DNA of 64,000 nucleotides from Clitoria ternatea (lineage: Eukaryota; Streptophyta; Magnoliopsida; Fabales; Fabaceae), in NCBI GenBank assembly GCA_037962975.1, contig CM075669.1:190968501-191032500 (forward strand), in the 5' to 3' direction. This document shows, in pieces, positions 43,621 to 54,372 of this stretch. The notes under the pieces were generated by a model. It was not told the origin of the DNA. It did no database searches and worked only from the letters and a program-made list of their open reading frames with translations. Within the stretch, counting starts at the first letter, position 1. The number at the start of each line of letters is the position of its first letter. The translations under genes and the position numbers were made by a program.

Positions 43621-45567
43621 ATCAGAACTTATGCAGAAACGAAAATTCTCACAACTCAACACATGAAATCTCATTCAAGACCAATTTAATCACATCCAAC
43701 ACATCATATACATCATATGGGACATGTAAAACTTGCTCACACATTCATACTCATAATTTCTCATTCCAAACTCAATAATCATAATAAAATCATACTTATC
43801 ATCATCCAACACACATATACATACTTCCATAACAATCATCACATATTCTCACACCATTCCCAAACATTATCAACTTGCCATTCATATTACCTCAATAAAT
43901 ATATGGCAAGGCAAGCATGAGAATTAAACACATACATCAATCACTATCAATCTACTCATACAATTTGAATGTAAACTCCTCTCCTACCTCGAGAGAAGAG
44001 CCACAATCCGATTGTACTCTCCGAAAGCTCCGCCACACAATCCGAAATGCAATCTACATACCATACACATGTGTATTCATATAATCAATAACCATCATAA
44101 TTCTAAACAGTTGCTAGCTTATCATAAAGCTCAACATCAAGTCCTAAACTTGCTAAACACCAATTTATGCAATTGTGTTAGGCTTCGGGAATTCCTTTCC
44201 CAAAGCCAAGATCCTCTAGATCTTAAAGACTAACTAAACCCAACATGATCATCATCTCATCCATTACATAATGTAATCCCAAATCACCTCAATCCTTCAA
44301 ACATCATCATTATCACTCATTATTCAACTTAGCTCTCATATCCTTCAATAACCATAATTAATTAATCAAATGTAAATGGCACACCACAAATGATCTAGAA
44401 CCTCGTCAAGTCACCATCTTATCATACCAATCCCTCACATTCCACATTCATAACAACACTTATCTATAGATTTCACCATAAATGGTCCTCTACCATTTCA
44501 AGTAACCTTCAACCTTAAATATCACCTATCCACATTCAACTAACCTCCCAAATTACAATATATTCATTTTCCCCAAATTCTTAGGGCTAGGGTTTCAAGA
44601 GAACCCAACAACGATCATCAATATTCACCAATCATCATCAATGGCCATTTCTTATCATTAACACCATTAAACATACATCCTATTCACATTTTACACTTTC
44701 CCCAATTTATTAGAGTTAGGGTTTCACTAAAAACTCATCACCATCATAAATGCTCATAAATTTTCCACCCATCCAAGTATTAATTTCGTGTAACCCATTA
44801 AAGGCTCATAAAACTTGCATTTAAAACCACCCCACCTTAGGGTTTCCATGTTTAATGCTCTCCCAACAACCCTTATACAATAAATACTCCCTAAAACACC
44901 AAAACCCAAAACCTAAGACACAAAGCTCATGAAAAATAATGAGGAACTTACCTCAACCAAGAGACAACCATGAGCTTCCAAGGGAGGGAGAGAGAGCATG
45001 AAAATAGAGTTGGAGAAGGAGAGCTCCATACTACCATTGCCATCTCCTACAAGCTTGATGCACAACAAAAATAGGGAAGAAGGAATACACACCATTTTTC
45101 TTTCTTAGGTTTTGAAAGGAAAAAGAAGAAGATGAATGAGAAAGGTAGAAGAAGAGAGTGTTTTCCCAAGGAGAGTAGAAGCTAACGTGAAAGTGAAGGG
45201 AGGAAAGGAGAGTTTATGTTTTAATATTTGGCTTCACATTAAAATTTCACCATTTTATAACAAACAGGCTCTCAGTTCGGGCTCAATACATTATCTAAAA
45301 ATTATTCCGAATATATATTCGGACTCCCATTAATATCCTTAATAGCCCTAACTAACGGTATATCAATCGGAGATACTTGGCCCGACACCTATATTTTAAC
45401 CGGGTATAATTTTAACTCTTAAAGTCCCAATAAATTATAAATATCCATAATAAATCCCAACTTAATTATTTTAATGTTTTTGGGACATAAATCAACTCAT
45501 ATACAATTATTTATTATTTATTCTCTTCAATTTATCATTTTTATAAAATTCGGGATGTTACAAAAGC

Positions 45568-45823
45568 CAGGGCGACCAAAGCTGTAAAGGCCTGCACCGC
45601 TATGGCCTATGAGTCCTTTGGCTTAGCTGTCCGCCAAGTCTACTATCGCAGCCCCGGAGTGAAGTTCAACTTTTATGGCATGAGCCCCTTTTATGAATTT
45701 TACAACGGGAAGCTAGTTGTGGTGGTGAATAGTCGACATGAGGAACCTCCTTCTTCTTTGTACAAGCTGCCACCTCTCCCAGAAGGCCAGAGCGTGGGGC
45801 CTTCTTCCACTACTTCGGGCTAA
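45568..45823 (+). pseudogene. Element B antisense gene, 3' end
   Basis: After the second AAAGC the coding frame goes on (KARATKAVKACTAMAYESFG), followed by a conserved-looking end (KFNFYGMSPFYEFYNGKLV ... EEPPSSLYKLPPLPEGQ) and a TAA at ~45821. Joining 28056-29574, 39610-40373 and 45568-45823 gives a gene of about 2.5 kb with one intron, entirely antisense to element B's gag-pol. Confidence 0.72.
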
Positions 45824-47690
45824 GAGAACCCCAATGAAAAAGTACGGACTCAGGAAGGGGAGCCCGGAGGTGAGAAGGCAGAAGATCAGCCCTTTCAAGA
45901 AAATCTCAGAGAACGGGACGGTGGAAAATAGGGCAGAGAAAAAGAGACCAATACAACTGAAGATCAAACACCTGCCTCTTAGCTTTATATATTTTTCATT
46001 CTTACTGCTATGTGTTGGGATCAGCTCCAGTTTTTACTCAAACTTTACGTATAAATTTGATTTACTGAATGAACAAATTTCCTTCTTTAAATACTGTCTC
46101 AGATATGATATTTAGAAATGAACTGCTATAATATAACTCTGATGTTTTTCCATACACTTGTTAACTTTTCAACTTTGTAAAATTCATTAAGCCGTTCTCT
46201 GAGTTGAAACTTAGGGATAAATAGTAATGATCACTATGTAGGACGGAATAGTTAGACCGAATTCCCAGTAACTATATCGTATAACATAGACTTGAACTCA
46301 ACGAATATTGTCCCCAAGCATGTGCTGATTGCGAAGGGCATGAATATTTGGTATAAAATATTACCCTTTAACTTTTAAGAATGAAAGCTTTAGTCCGCTC
46401 TGATAGTAGACGTACCTATTGAATTATTCGTAGAGTAATATCGTTCGAGATAGAAGTAACGACTAGGCGTATCTGTCCTACAAGAACTTGCCTCAATCAT
46501 AAGGATGATGATTGGACCTTCAATCACAAGAGTGGTGATTGGAATTGTCCACGCCAGGAGGTATACCATCGACCATAGGGATGATGGATAATATTATCCG
46601 TCCTGGGGAATTGTTCCTCAATCATAAGAATGATGATTGGGTCTTAATCGGTGTTCAGCCAAACTTACTAACCGTTCCCAAGGTTCGGTTTTAATCCTAC
46701 AACCTGGGTTCTCTGATGGGGTTCGACCAAACCTACAACTAATTTCCTAAGGTTCGGTTCAATCCTACAACTTAGGTCTTCACCGGTGTTTGGCCAAACC
46801 TACTAACCATTCTTGGAGTTCAGTTTAATCCTACAATCCAGGTCTTCTAAGGGGGTTTAGTACAACCTTGAAGGAAGTCTAATCCTACAACCCCTTGGTT
46901 CACTCGAGGAGTTACATCACTAATTACAGAATAGGTAATTAGGATCATCTGTCCTGAGGGTCTCCACATACACCGGCGTAATGCTATAAATCGTAACATA
47001 AGAAAGAAAAGTGAAGATATCATGTTCATGAATTGAATTCTCATTAAATTGAATATGGATTACAAAGAGAGTGTAGTTAGGGTCATGCCTCGTTAAAACC
47101 TTCTTGAAAAAACCCATTGGGAAAAAACTCAAGTAAGGAAAAAGAATACATGCTGTATTACCAACTAGCTGTAGTAAATACATAAGTTTTTAGTGTTCCA
47201 CTTGTTACGGGCCGGTGTGCCATCAAGATTCTCCAACTGTATGACCCTTTTCCAGTCACCCCGGTTCACTTGAGGAGTTACATCGCCAATTACAAAATAG
47301 GTAATTGGGATCATCCATCCTGAGGGTCTCCACATACACCGGCGTAATGCTATAAATCACAACATAAGAAAGAAAAGTGAAGACATCATGTTCAGGAATT
47401 GAATGTGGATTACAAAGAGAACGTAGTTGGGGTCATGCCTCATTAAAACCTTCTTGAGAAAACCCATTAGGAAAAAACTCAAGTAAGAAAAAAGAGTACA
47501 TGCCGTCTTACCAATGAGCTGTAGTAAATACGTAAGTTCTGAGTGTTCCACTTGTTATGGGTCGGTGTGCCATCAAGATTCTCCAATTGATATGACCTTT
47601 TTTCTAGTCACCTCGGACACTTTGTAAGGGCCTTTCCATGTCGGTGCTAACTTTCCTTAGTGAGCGAACTTATTTCCCACACTTGCCTTC
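45824..47690. repeat. Element B spacer between antisense gene and integrase
   Basis: No gene was seen. It contains dispersed ~30-bp repeats of the type CAATCATAAGGATGATGATTGG (46494-46640), three ~80-bp degenerate repeats with GGTTCGGTT..AATCCTACAACC (46640-46890), and a tandem duplication of ~360 bp (46905-47583). The antisense gene and pol converge here, so both polyadenylation regions are expected in this spacer. Confidence 0.7.
46905..47583. repeat. Tandem duplication, period 350-366 bp
   Basis: Two direct copies: GAGGAGTTACATC at 46906 and 47271, running to GGTGTGCCATCAAGATTCTCC at 47215 and 47565. The second copy lacks ~16 bp near 47401. Sequence divergence is modest. Confidence 0.93.
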
Positions 47691-47691
47691 C

Positions 47692-49945
47692 TTAAAACGA
47701 GATCTCATGTGTTGAATGCTCTATACCGGAGCATTTGTTGTATTGGAGAGTGGCCTTTGCTTTAATTTCTTGATCCCTAACAAAAGCTTCTTCTCTAAGT
47801 TCCTGAAGAACATCCAACTCCAATGCCAAATTGGCATCATTATTCTCCTCAGAAAAATACTCCACACTTGTTGACCTGGTCTGGAGTTCTACTGGAATCA
47901 TCGCCTCGACACCGTAAGTAAGGCGATACAGAGACTCATTTGTGGAGGAGTGGGGTGTAGTGCGGTACACCCTCAAGACATGGAACAAATGATCAGTCCA
48001 TCCTCCCTTTGCTTCGCCTAGACACCTTTTTAGCCCCTTCAACACTTCTCTATTGGCTACCTCTGCCTGGCCATTCGTTTGAGGATGTTCGACAGATGAA
48101 AAGATTTGGACTATCCTCAATCCTTCAAGCAACTCTGTGAATTTCCTGTCAGTGAATTAAGTTGCATTGTCAGTAACGATCCATCCTGGAACTCTGAATC
48201 GTGCTATGATGTTCTCATACACGAAGCGTCTTGTCCAAGCTGAGGTGATATGCACAACGGGCTCTGCTTCTATCCATTTGGTAAAGTAATCCACCCCAAC
48301 TATGAGATATTTGATTCCACCAGGTGTTGTTGGAAACGGACCCAGGATATCAAGGCCCCATTGATGAAAAGGCCAGGGCACGACTGATGTAGAAAGTTCC
48401 TAGGCCGGTGTGTGATGAAGATTGGAAAATCTCTGACACGGATCACACTTCTTTACAAACTCAATGGAGTTTTTCTTCATTGCCGGCCACTAATAACCCG
48501 CTCTTAGAACCTTCCTCATCAGGCTTCTACCTCCGGTGTGGTGTCCACATTGTCCCTCATGTACTTCTTCTAGCGTACCTCGTACCTCATTCTCGTTCAA
48601 ACACTTGAGGTATGGCACAAAAAATCCCCTCCGTATGAGCATGCCGTCTACCAACGTAAAGTACGATAGCTCCCTTTTCAACTTCTTCCTCTCTAAGTCA
48701 TCAGTGGGCAGCTGTTCATTCATGAAGTACCGTATGTAAGGAACTACCCACGAGTTCCCATCAAAGGCACGATACATTATTGCATTCAACGACAGGGTCA
48801 AGGGAATACTGGGCGATCCAGGTTGTTTCGTGCTTGCAAGCCTCGAGAGGATGTCCGCCTAGGTGTTTTCCTCTCTAGGTACATGCTTGAACTCCAGCGT
48901 AGAGAATCTTCCCTTTAATTCATTCACGCAGTTCAAATATAGCTAGAGCTGAGGCTCATGAACTTGATATTCGCCCTGAATCTGCGATATCACCAGCTGT
49001 GAATCACTACAGAGGGTTACTTCTGTTGCTCCAATATAAATTATGGCTCGGAGTCTGATAAGACAAGCTTCATACTCAGCTTGGTTTTTGGAAGTTTTAA
49101 AATTAAACCGAAGAGAAATTTCCAAGTGGACGCCATCATCACCCTCAACCATAACTCCTGCTCCACATCTTTTACTATTCGACGAACCATCGACAGAAAC
49201 GGTCCAATGAGCACAAGGTGCAGCTGGGTCTGCCCCCGTCATCTCCACAATGAAATCAGCCAAACCTTGAGCCTTAATAGCGCCTCGTGGCTTATAGAAA
49301 ACTTCGAACTCTAAAAGCTCGATAGATCACTTAATCATTCTCTCTGCGAGGTCCGGCTTGCTCAGTACGGAACAGAGTGGCATATCCGTTCTCACCATAA
49401 TTGGGTGCGCATGGAAGTACGGTCTTAAACGACTTGAAGCCCAAACAACCGCGAGGACGGCCTTCTCGATCTTCTAGTACTGGCCCTCTGCTCCTTGTAA
49501 CGTCTTGCTAGTGAAATATACTGGCCTTTACTTCTTCGGGGTATCCTTGACTAATGCTACTCCCAGAGTTTCATTCGAGATTACCAAATACAAGATGAGA
49601 GTTTCTCCGAGTCTGGTTTTACTAAGATTGGAGGGTTCGACAACACCTCCTTGAGCTCCTGACATGCTTGCTCTTACTCTTGTCCCCACTTGAACTTCTT
49701 AGATTTCTTTAACACTTTATATAGGGGAAGGGATCTATGTGCCATCTTAGGCATGAATTGAGTCAAGGCTGCTACCTTCCTATTCAGAGATTGAACGTCC
49801 CTCAGGTTCTTTGGGCTTTGCATGTTCAGTATTGCTTGACACTTCCCCGGATTGGCCACAATACCATGCTGAGTTAACATGAAACCCAAGAACTTCCCAG
49901 CTGGGACAACAAAAGTGCACTTTAATGGGTTTAGTCTCATGTTAT
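47692..49945 (-). pseudogene. Element B pol: reverse transcriptase end, two RNase H domains, integrase
   Basis: Reading right to left: the reverse transcriptase end (MRLNPLKCTFVVPAGKFLGF, 49940), the Ty3-type RNase H (49600-49320), and the second RNase H (WTVSVDGSSNSKRCGAG, NQAEYEACL, LCSDSQLVISQ near 48960-49200). The integrase zinc finger follows (HEGQCGHHTGG near 48530), then the integrase core (QWGLDILGPFP near 48360, VTDNAT then a TAA at ~48157, VEHPQTNGQAEVANREVLKG near 48080) and the C-terminal part to 47692. The D, D and E catalytic positions are recognisable. Several stops, mostly CAA/CAG/TGG-type changes, disable it. The catalytic YxDD box and protease are absent through a deletion. 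Confidence 0.88.
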
Positions 49946-49954
49946 ATTTCCTGA

Positions 49955-50407
49955 TAGAGAGTGGTTGAGTTGTCTACAAATGCCTGGGAATAGGCATACT
50001 CATGAGCCTCCTCGAGAATGGAACGTTGAGCCGATACGTCCCAAGGGCTCCTACCACTGGCTCCTTCCTTCTTCCACTGACTCTATCCCCAGAGTCATGA
50101 GTTTGCTCCCTCTCTTCGTATGTGGGGATCTTTGAATACTGGAGAGTAGTGGATTTTTCTCTCCCAGAGGTGTGATGAGTCTCCTCTACCTGAGACATCA
50201 CCTTATCTTCCGTCACCCTCCTCTCTCTCCTCAACTCCATCAACTCCTCCTTGAGTTTCCTTATAACTTTATCTCGAGGGTCTGGAACTGCCGTAGGTAC
50301 CACTTTTCTCGAGTTGGTTCCAGGAGACTCAAAAAGAAGTCTCCTGTTTGCATGTTGATGGGTCACATCCTCTACGTGACCATCAATGAAATCACGTCCA
50401 TCCCTCC
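49955..50407 (-). pseudogene. Element B gag N-terminal fragment
   Basis: The gag start lies near 50407 (MDVISLMVT, then stops and a frame change). It continues as RRLLFESPGTNSRKVVP, a charged helix (IRKLKEELMELRRERRVTE) and the match to element A (TTLQYSKIPTYEEREQTHDS, YRLNVPFSRRLMSMPIPRHL). Similarity to gag ends at CCTCTCTATC-like sequence near 49955. The next base pairs are reverse transcriptase, so the gag core, zinc knuckle, protease and most of the reverse transcriptase are deleted. Confidence 0.85.
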
Positions 50408-50454
50408 ATGGATAACTACCAAACTTCTGCGAAAAGTGGGAATAACTCTAACGT

Positions 50455-50473
50455 GTCCCATTGGGCGTGCCAA
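50455..50473 (-). other. Primer-binding site of element B
   Basis: On the minus strand TTGGCACGCCCAATGGGAC follows directly after the 5' LTR end. It differs from element A's site at two positions. Confidence 0.7.
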
Positions 50474-51363
50474 TGAATTGGTCTAGTCCGGGGTCAAGGA
50501 ACGGGACTGGGGACCAGCCACAAAAGTCAAAGATTAAAGTGTTTATACACTGGTATAGTGGGTATCCGGTATTGTAATCCAAACTTTTAGTGGGAGAATC
50601 TGATCTTGTTGTCTTGGAGATCCTTCACACCAAGCTTTCACGCTGATGGGGCGAAAAGGTGGTGTCACCTGTGAAGATTCTCTGATGCTCAAGTCAGTGA
50701 AGAGAATAGAAACTTTAGAGGAAACTTGAGTAATGCAATAGTATACTAAGAGTGAAAACAACGTAACCTTTTGTGAGTGTAAAAATCAACTATTTATAGA
50801 TGAGCGTGGAGAATAAACCGCTAGGCATAAGTGGGGCCAGGAGACAAATAGTACAATGCTCAATGTACGATTCTGACACACGACACGGGAGAGAGCCGTA
50901 TTTCTCGTGTATCACTCCTGTGATTGTACCTTGTACCTTCTATCGGGTGACGTGGATACTTTCTGGTGTGCAGGGTATCAATATGTGCACACCATCTTGA
51001 ACACTTGGCCCACTTTAAGTAACAAGGATTTGGGGTAATAGAGCAGCCACTTATCCTCTCAAAGTATAGGCAAATGGTTATGTATAATAAAATAGGGAGA
51101 ACGTAAGTGTTGGGTCAGGAGATAAGAGGTGTGTTGCGTAGAGTATGCTTCTGACACATGGTATGGGAAGAACGTTGTCTTTACCAATGTCCCTGTGACC
51201 ATAGAATGGCCATCTCCAGTGTGTGAGGTGTTGTCTTGGACATACCAGTATAGGAAGAACGTCTATACGGTCTAGTAGTCCGGTGACCAACCTGCAGCTT
51301 CGGTAGCATGTGGAAAACTGATAAATGACACCTTGCCCTAGTACCGGTATCTAGACCAGATCA
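50474..51363 (-). repeat. Element B 5' LTR
   Basis: Plus-strand ends are TGAATTGGTC and GACCAGATCA, 890 bp, closely matching 25184-26078. Its outer flank is ATAAC (51364-51368), the partner of 25179-25183. A minus-strand TATA-like CTATAAATAG lies near 50790. Confidence 0.88.
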
Positions 51364-51368
51364 ATAAC

Positions 51369-53311
51369 ATATACATATTAAAGTTACCTCTGATTACTTC
51401 AAATACTCCCAACATCATATAACCATTAACTACTTTAAGCATACAAGGGGATAACTGACTCTTACTCAGAGTTTAATTAGACTCGCAAGTATCCGAATAT
51501 TAGAAATGGATCAGCCTCTAGCTAAAGGTCCTACTAGACTCCCCGTGAACCCTGCTTGGCTCTTCACCTTAACCACCGAGTCATACTTAACCACTAGATA
51601 GCTCAACAGGATCCTACTTGACCATTGGAGCTAAAACTAAGGGGGCGAAATATATCGTACAGTCGTCCAAACTACACAAATCACATAGGCTGATTTTTAA
51701 TTCACTTTCTCTTATTTAATTAATTAATTCTCTTAATAAATCGTATAAATTCATCACCGCAAACCATTTTATAACTAGCCACTTAGGAAATTTATTTCAC
51801 CACTAGCCACTCAAGCTTTTAATCTCAATAAAATGGTGACCATTCATGCACACATCATATCTTAACTCTCTGTTCACCATCATGTAATTTCATATCAAAC
51901 AAAAGCCACACGGGCATCGTTAACATTCAATTCATATTATAACAATGCAAAGCCACCCAGGCTTAATAATATTCAATTAATCTCATATCACTCATAAGGT
52001 ACAAACATTTATTAACATAATTTCAATCACTCAGATACAATTTCATTCATACTTTCTCATGCAAGGTTACTTCTATCATAAAACATCGTGGAGTTTAGTC
52101 CAACACACACACACATATCAAACATACACATTACATTATTTTCTTTACAACATTTGGAAACTTATTCCAATACATAGATATACATATATACATACTTTAT
52201 CTTTTCAGTTTCAACTAATGCTAATTATCAATCTCATCAGTTTACCACTAAACATAATCAGACATAGTAATTCCTAGTTTCTCATTCTCATCATTACTAA
52301 ACACATATCTAGTCACAATTTATACTATAAATTCTATCAATTATATATTATGGTTAAATTAGCTATTTTATGCTAATTATATCTCTTTTTCTAGACGTCA
52401 CTTGACGTTGAATAATATTTCTAATTAATTAATACTCCAAACACCCTTTTACCTTATTTCCAAGCTTTTAACTCTTGTTCTCTACGTCCGGTACATCTAG
52501 TATTTATAATTTAAGTAAATTACAAAGTTGGATAGCAATTTGACCCCTGAAATCAAAACCCACTTCACTAAAACAACTTTAAATACACTTTTAGGGCTTT
52601 TGAAACTTACCTCTATTAATTACAAGCTTGATTCTGAGTTTCTCTTTGGCCAACGCCTTGTCGATCCTTGGTTCGTAACCTACAGGCACCAAAATGAAAA
52701 CCTATCAACGAATGACAACACCCATCATTTCAAACTCCTAATTACAAGCTCAAAATACAAAATACAATGAAAACGGAACCCTCTTCACTATGGGTGAAAT
52801 TTGGTTCTAAGAAAGAGTCACTAAAACTAGAAATTGAAGATACCAGTGTACTTACCTCTTTTTCATGATCCCGAATATGCAATTAATTATAAGTTTTGTC
52901 ACGAAATTGGCTCCCAATCATGCTTCTACATGGGCGACCATGGAGAAAATTGGCTTTTGTTTCCTTTTTCAATAGTTATGCATGAGGAGGAAGAAATATA
53001 GGAATGGAAATTATGTTTTGAGGGCAATATGGTAATTTTATCATTTCTTTTCTACTTTCTTTTATTTTCTTTAATAAAAATTCACTTTTACCTCATGGTA
53101 ATATATTTTACCACTATTATTTAATCTAAATTTAAAATTACTAATTAATCATTCATAGTTAATTATTCAAATTTTACTACTTCAATAGAAATTCTCAATT
53201 AATTTATAATAATTTAGGAAAATTTCTTAATTAATCCTTATTAATTTAGTTTAGTCCTAATAAACTCTTACACAACCAAATAAATTAAATTTTAACATTA
53301 GAGGTGTTATA
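51369..53311. repeat. Element D, right piece
   Basis: About 1.9 kb of AT-rich noncoding DNA. It ends GAGGTGTTATA at 53311, the right terminus of D. No ORF in it looks like a gene. Confidence 0.55.
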
Positions 53312-53504
53312 ATTTGGCTAGAGATTTTTAAAGTTATTTCGTCATAGCATGGGATGTCTAAGAACATCGCACACCTTGACTTGAATCAAGCAAGGTGAGA
53401 TGAAGTCTCTCAAGGACTTCCTGAAAAGGTTTTATAGAGAAGCTATAATGTTTCAAGTCTGACGGAGCCAATCTAACTCCATATCGCCATAGAAGCCCTG
53501 TAGC
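53312..53504 (+). pseudogene. Gypsy element C: gag fragment, middle part
   Basis: The sequence is the direct continuation of 10925-11179. The DNA (TTATTTCGTCAT, then SLKDFLKRFYREA, IAIEAL-like) aligns with element A's gag at 13230-13400 (FVISRDIPRMSY, TLKEFLKKVLQR, IVIKALQP). It is interrupted at CCTGTAGC (53497-53504) by a MITE. Stops and indels are frequent. Confidence 0.8.
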
Positions 53505-54070
53505 TAGGGATGGAAATGGGTCAGGTCGTCCATCGGAGGCCCGTGGCCTGCCCTATTTAAAGCCTATATAGGTCAGGTTTATCGAGCTAGAAGGTCAGGC
53601 CTAGACTTTTAAAATGGGCTATTTAAGTAAATAGGTCAGGTCATAGGCTTTCTAAAAAACCTTTAAAGCCCAATAGACCGGCCTGTCTAATTGGCCTAAT
53701 GACTAATTATTTATATATATATATATAACATAAAAATAATATATATATATATATTACATATTTATATTATATAAATTAATATTACAGTTATAATAATTTT
53801 TTATAATATATGCCCATTTACAAAAATAGATCCATCGGCCTATGTAATTTGATAGATTTTTTAGGTGGTTGTTGGCCTTTTGAAAGCCTAATTATAAGTA
53901 GACTATTTAAATAGGATTTTAAACGGGTCAGACCTTCAAATAGGTCAGACCAGGCCTTAGAAAAAAAGCCTATGATGGGCTAATAGGCTAGGCTCAGGCA
54001 TTGATAATTGGAAGTAAGTCAGGCTTAGGCCTTTCAAAGCTTGGCCTGACTCGTCCCATTTCCATCCCTA
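53505..54070. mobile_element. hAT-type MITE in gag of element C
   Basis: Terminal inverted repeats are TAGGGATGGAAATGGG at the left and CCCATTTCCATCCCTA at the right (perfect over 16 bp). The 8-bp TSD CCTGTAGC lies at 53497-53504 and 54071-54078. Length is 566 bp, AT-rich in the middle, with GGTCAGGC-type subterminal motifs in both orientations and no ORF. The 8-bp TSD and TAGGG-type ends are characteristic of hAT superfamily elements. Confidence 0.93.
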
Positions 54071-54078
54071 CCTGTAGC

Positions 54079-54372
54079 CGAAATCACCTTTCATCTTGTC
54101 TCTAGTGAAAGTGGCACCTTAAACCTTTGAGAAGTTTAGGAAAAGGCAGCCAAATACGTTGACCATGAAATGCATGTTGCCACTATGGAGAAAAAGGTAC
54201 ACATAGCTTCCACATCCCAAAGAAAAATCCTTAGCAAGAGAGAACCCCTCAAAAGGAATGAGATAGAGACTTCTCACCTCCTCCCAAAGAGAAAATGTTT
54301 AACTTCGATCACTATGCCTCTCTTAACATTAGGTCAAGCCAAATCCTTAGGGAAGATAGCTTGTTGGGATTC
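54079..54372 (+). pseudogene. Gypsy element C: gag fragment before Copia element E
   Basis: It aligns with element A's gag after IKALQPGSAF: GTLNL then a stop, KAAKYVDHEMHVATMEKK and a basic Ser/Thr-rich stretch (KILSKREPLKRNE). It ends at GATTC (54368-54372), the TSD of element E, and resumes at 62619. Confidence 0.78.

Larger units (their letters stand above)
40374..45562. mobile_element. Giant solo LTR F2
   Basis: Ends are TGTAACACCCC and GGGATGTTACA, with TSD AAAGC at 40369-40373 and 45563-45567, inside the antisense gene of element B. Length is 5189 bp. It is colinear with F1 over its length and lacks F1's nested Copia LTR, so it provides the empty site. No gag, pol, primer site or internal LTR was seen. 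It carries a 215-bp higher-order repeat (41516-42135) and a palindrome array (43078-43620). It is the same family as F1, with clear substitution and indel divergence between the two. Confidence 0.78.
25184..51363 (-). mobile_element. Element B: 26-kb Tat-like gypsy retrotransposon with an antisense gene and three nested insertions
   Basis: The LTRs at 25184-26078 and 50474-51363 have the same orientation, and the outer flanks match: ATAAC at 25179-25183 and at 51364-51368. The inner flank of the left LTR (TCTAA) does not match ATAAC, so the two LTRs belong to one element. On the minus strand, from right to left, it has 5' LTR, primer site, gag, reverse transcriptase, RNase H, second RNase H, integrase, a repeat-rich spacer, a gene on the opposite (plus) strand, a purine-rich stretch and 3' LTR. 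Without G, F2 and H the element is ~9.7 kb, and a further deletion removed part of gag-pol. Extra ORFs between pol and the 3' LTR, including antisense ones, are known in the Tat lineage. Confidence 0.85.
11180..53311. mobile_element. Element D: noncoding LTR-like insertion, split by elements A and B
   Basis: D is defined by a 5-bp TSD (ATTTG at 11175-11179 and 53312-53316) and by imperfect inverted ends, TATGATATCCT at the left and GAGGTGTTATA at the right, which look like a decayed TGTAACACC/GGTGTTACA pair. Removing A and B leaves about 3.7 kb in three pieces: 11180-11753, 23998-25183 and 51369-53311. No gene, primer site or second LTR was seen in them. It is best read as a giant solo LTR or a non-autonomous retrotransposon derivative. 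The orientation is unknown. Confidence 0.65.

Noticed and set aside
43351..43674. Ser/Leu/Arg-rich ORFs over the palindrome array
   Set aside because: Artefact of CTCGCTTGAGCGAG repeats in several frames on both strands; a common source of false gene models.
28056..45823. Treating the plus-strand ORFs as a host gene or as a separate plus-strand gypsy element
   Set aside because: They lie within element B's boundaries, have no LTRs of their own orientation, and resemble the extra ORFs known from Tat-lineage elements.
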